A stretch of 16,430 bases of DNA from DASVEE01 sp036399695 (lineage in GTDB: Bacteria > Acidobacteriota > Thermoanaerobaculia > Gp7-AA8), in assembly GCA_036399695.1 (NCBI GenBank), contig DASWMP010000039.1, positions 1 to 16,430 on the forward strand, written 5' to 3'. Position 1 is the stretch's first letter; each line of letters begins with the position of its first letter. Both the position numbers and the translations under genes were made by a program. Below, in pieces: positions 16,316 through 16,430 of this stretch. Under the pieces are notes generated by a model, which worked only from the letters and a program-made list of their open reading frames with translations, had not been told where the DNA came from and searched no databases.

Positions 16316-16430
16316 GGCTTTCTCCATCGGTACGGGGAGACGACCGGGGGGCCTCCGGCGGGCGGGCACGGCCCGCGGGGCTTGTCGCCACAGGCTCGGC
16401 GGCCGTTTCCGCGCAGAACACGTTCAGCAA
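16308..16430 (-). CDS. possible C-terminal end of an upstream operon gene (partial)
   Basis: One minus-strand frame is open from the right edge to a TGA at 16310-16308, giving 40 codons ending in RSSPRTDGESHV. The stop overlaps the gp25 start by 8 nt (ATGTGTGA), an arrangement in keeping with the tight packing of the following genes, and third codon positions are mostly G or C. The visible sequence is Pro/Arg/Ala-rich and shows no recognisable domain. In such operons spike or PAAR-type genes often stand here, but nothing in these residues proves it. The stretch may simply be untranslated. Confidence 0.3.
   Translation of the reverse strand: MLNVFCAETAAEPVATSPAGRARPPEAPRSSPRTDGESHV

Noticed and set aside
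16316..16369. Longer gp25-like protein starting at 16369 or ATG 16327
   Set aside because: The extra residues are an Arg/Pro-rich non-homologous leader without a ribosome binding site. ATG 16315 has GGAGAAA upstream and matches the family length.

Overview
The window is GC-rich and comes from a bacterial chromosome. The organism is most likely an acidobacterium (Thermoanaerobaculia/Holophagae-like) or a relative. This is inferred from the style of the secreted protease's C-terminal domain and from the baseplate gene families; no taxonomic marker gene is complete here.

Left block (1-1650, minus strand): a housekeeping cluster read right to left. A good sigma70-type promoter (1618-1646) precedes tRNA-Cys(GCA) (1525-1599). 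It is followed by an AlkA/OGG-type DNA glycosylase whose reading frame runs back through the tRNA gene, an unrecognised 115-residue protein, and the start of rlmN, which leaves the window at its left edge.

Middle block (1650-4670, plus strand): a divergently oriented secreted trypsin-fold serine protease of lysyl-endopeptidase type (1727-3451), a perfect hairpin, then a type II toxin-antitoxin pair of the Xre/MbcA/ParS-RES class. The antitoxin is intact. The RES toxin is broken by an internal deletion plus frame change, so the antitoxin appears orphaned. This part is less GC-rich than its flanks and ends in an AT-rich gap holding a terminator for the opposite strand and a tRNA T-arm-like fragment.

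Right block (4669-16430, minus strand): the distal end of a contractile injection system (phage-tail-like, eCIS-like) operon. In transcription order it encodes a gp25/GPW baseplate wedge protein, two baseplate J-like assembly proteins joined by ATGA overlaps, a tail protein I-like protein extended by a beta-helix and two repeated modules, and a DUF6519 protein with two beta-helix segments, probably a surface or fibre component. Sheath, tube, spike and ATPase genes are not here and would lie beyond the right edge.

The most interesting feature is in the second J-like protein. Its core is interrupted by about 300 residues with seven tryptophan/LGG-type repeats, which look like a complete seven-bladed PLL-type (fucose-lectin-like) beta-propeller. 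This suggests a sugar-binding module built into the baseplate itself rather than carried on a separate tail fibre.
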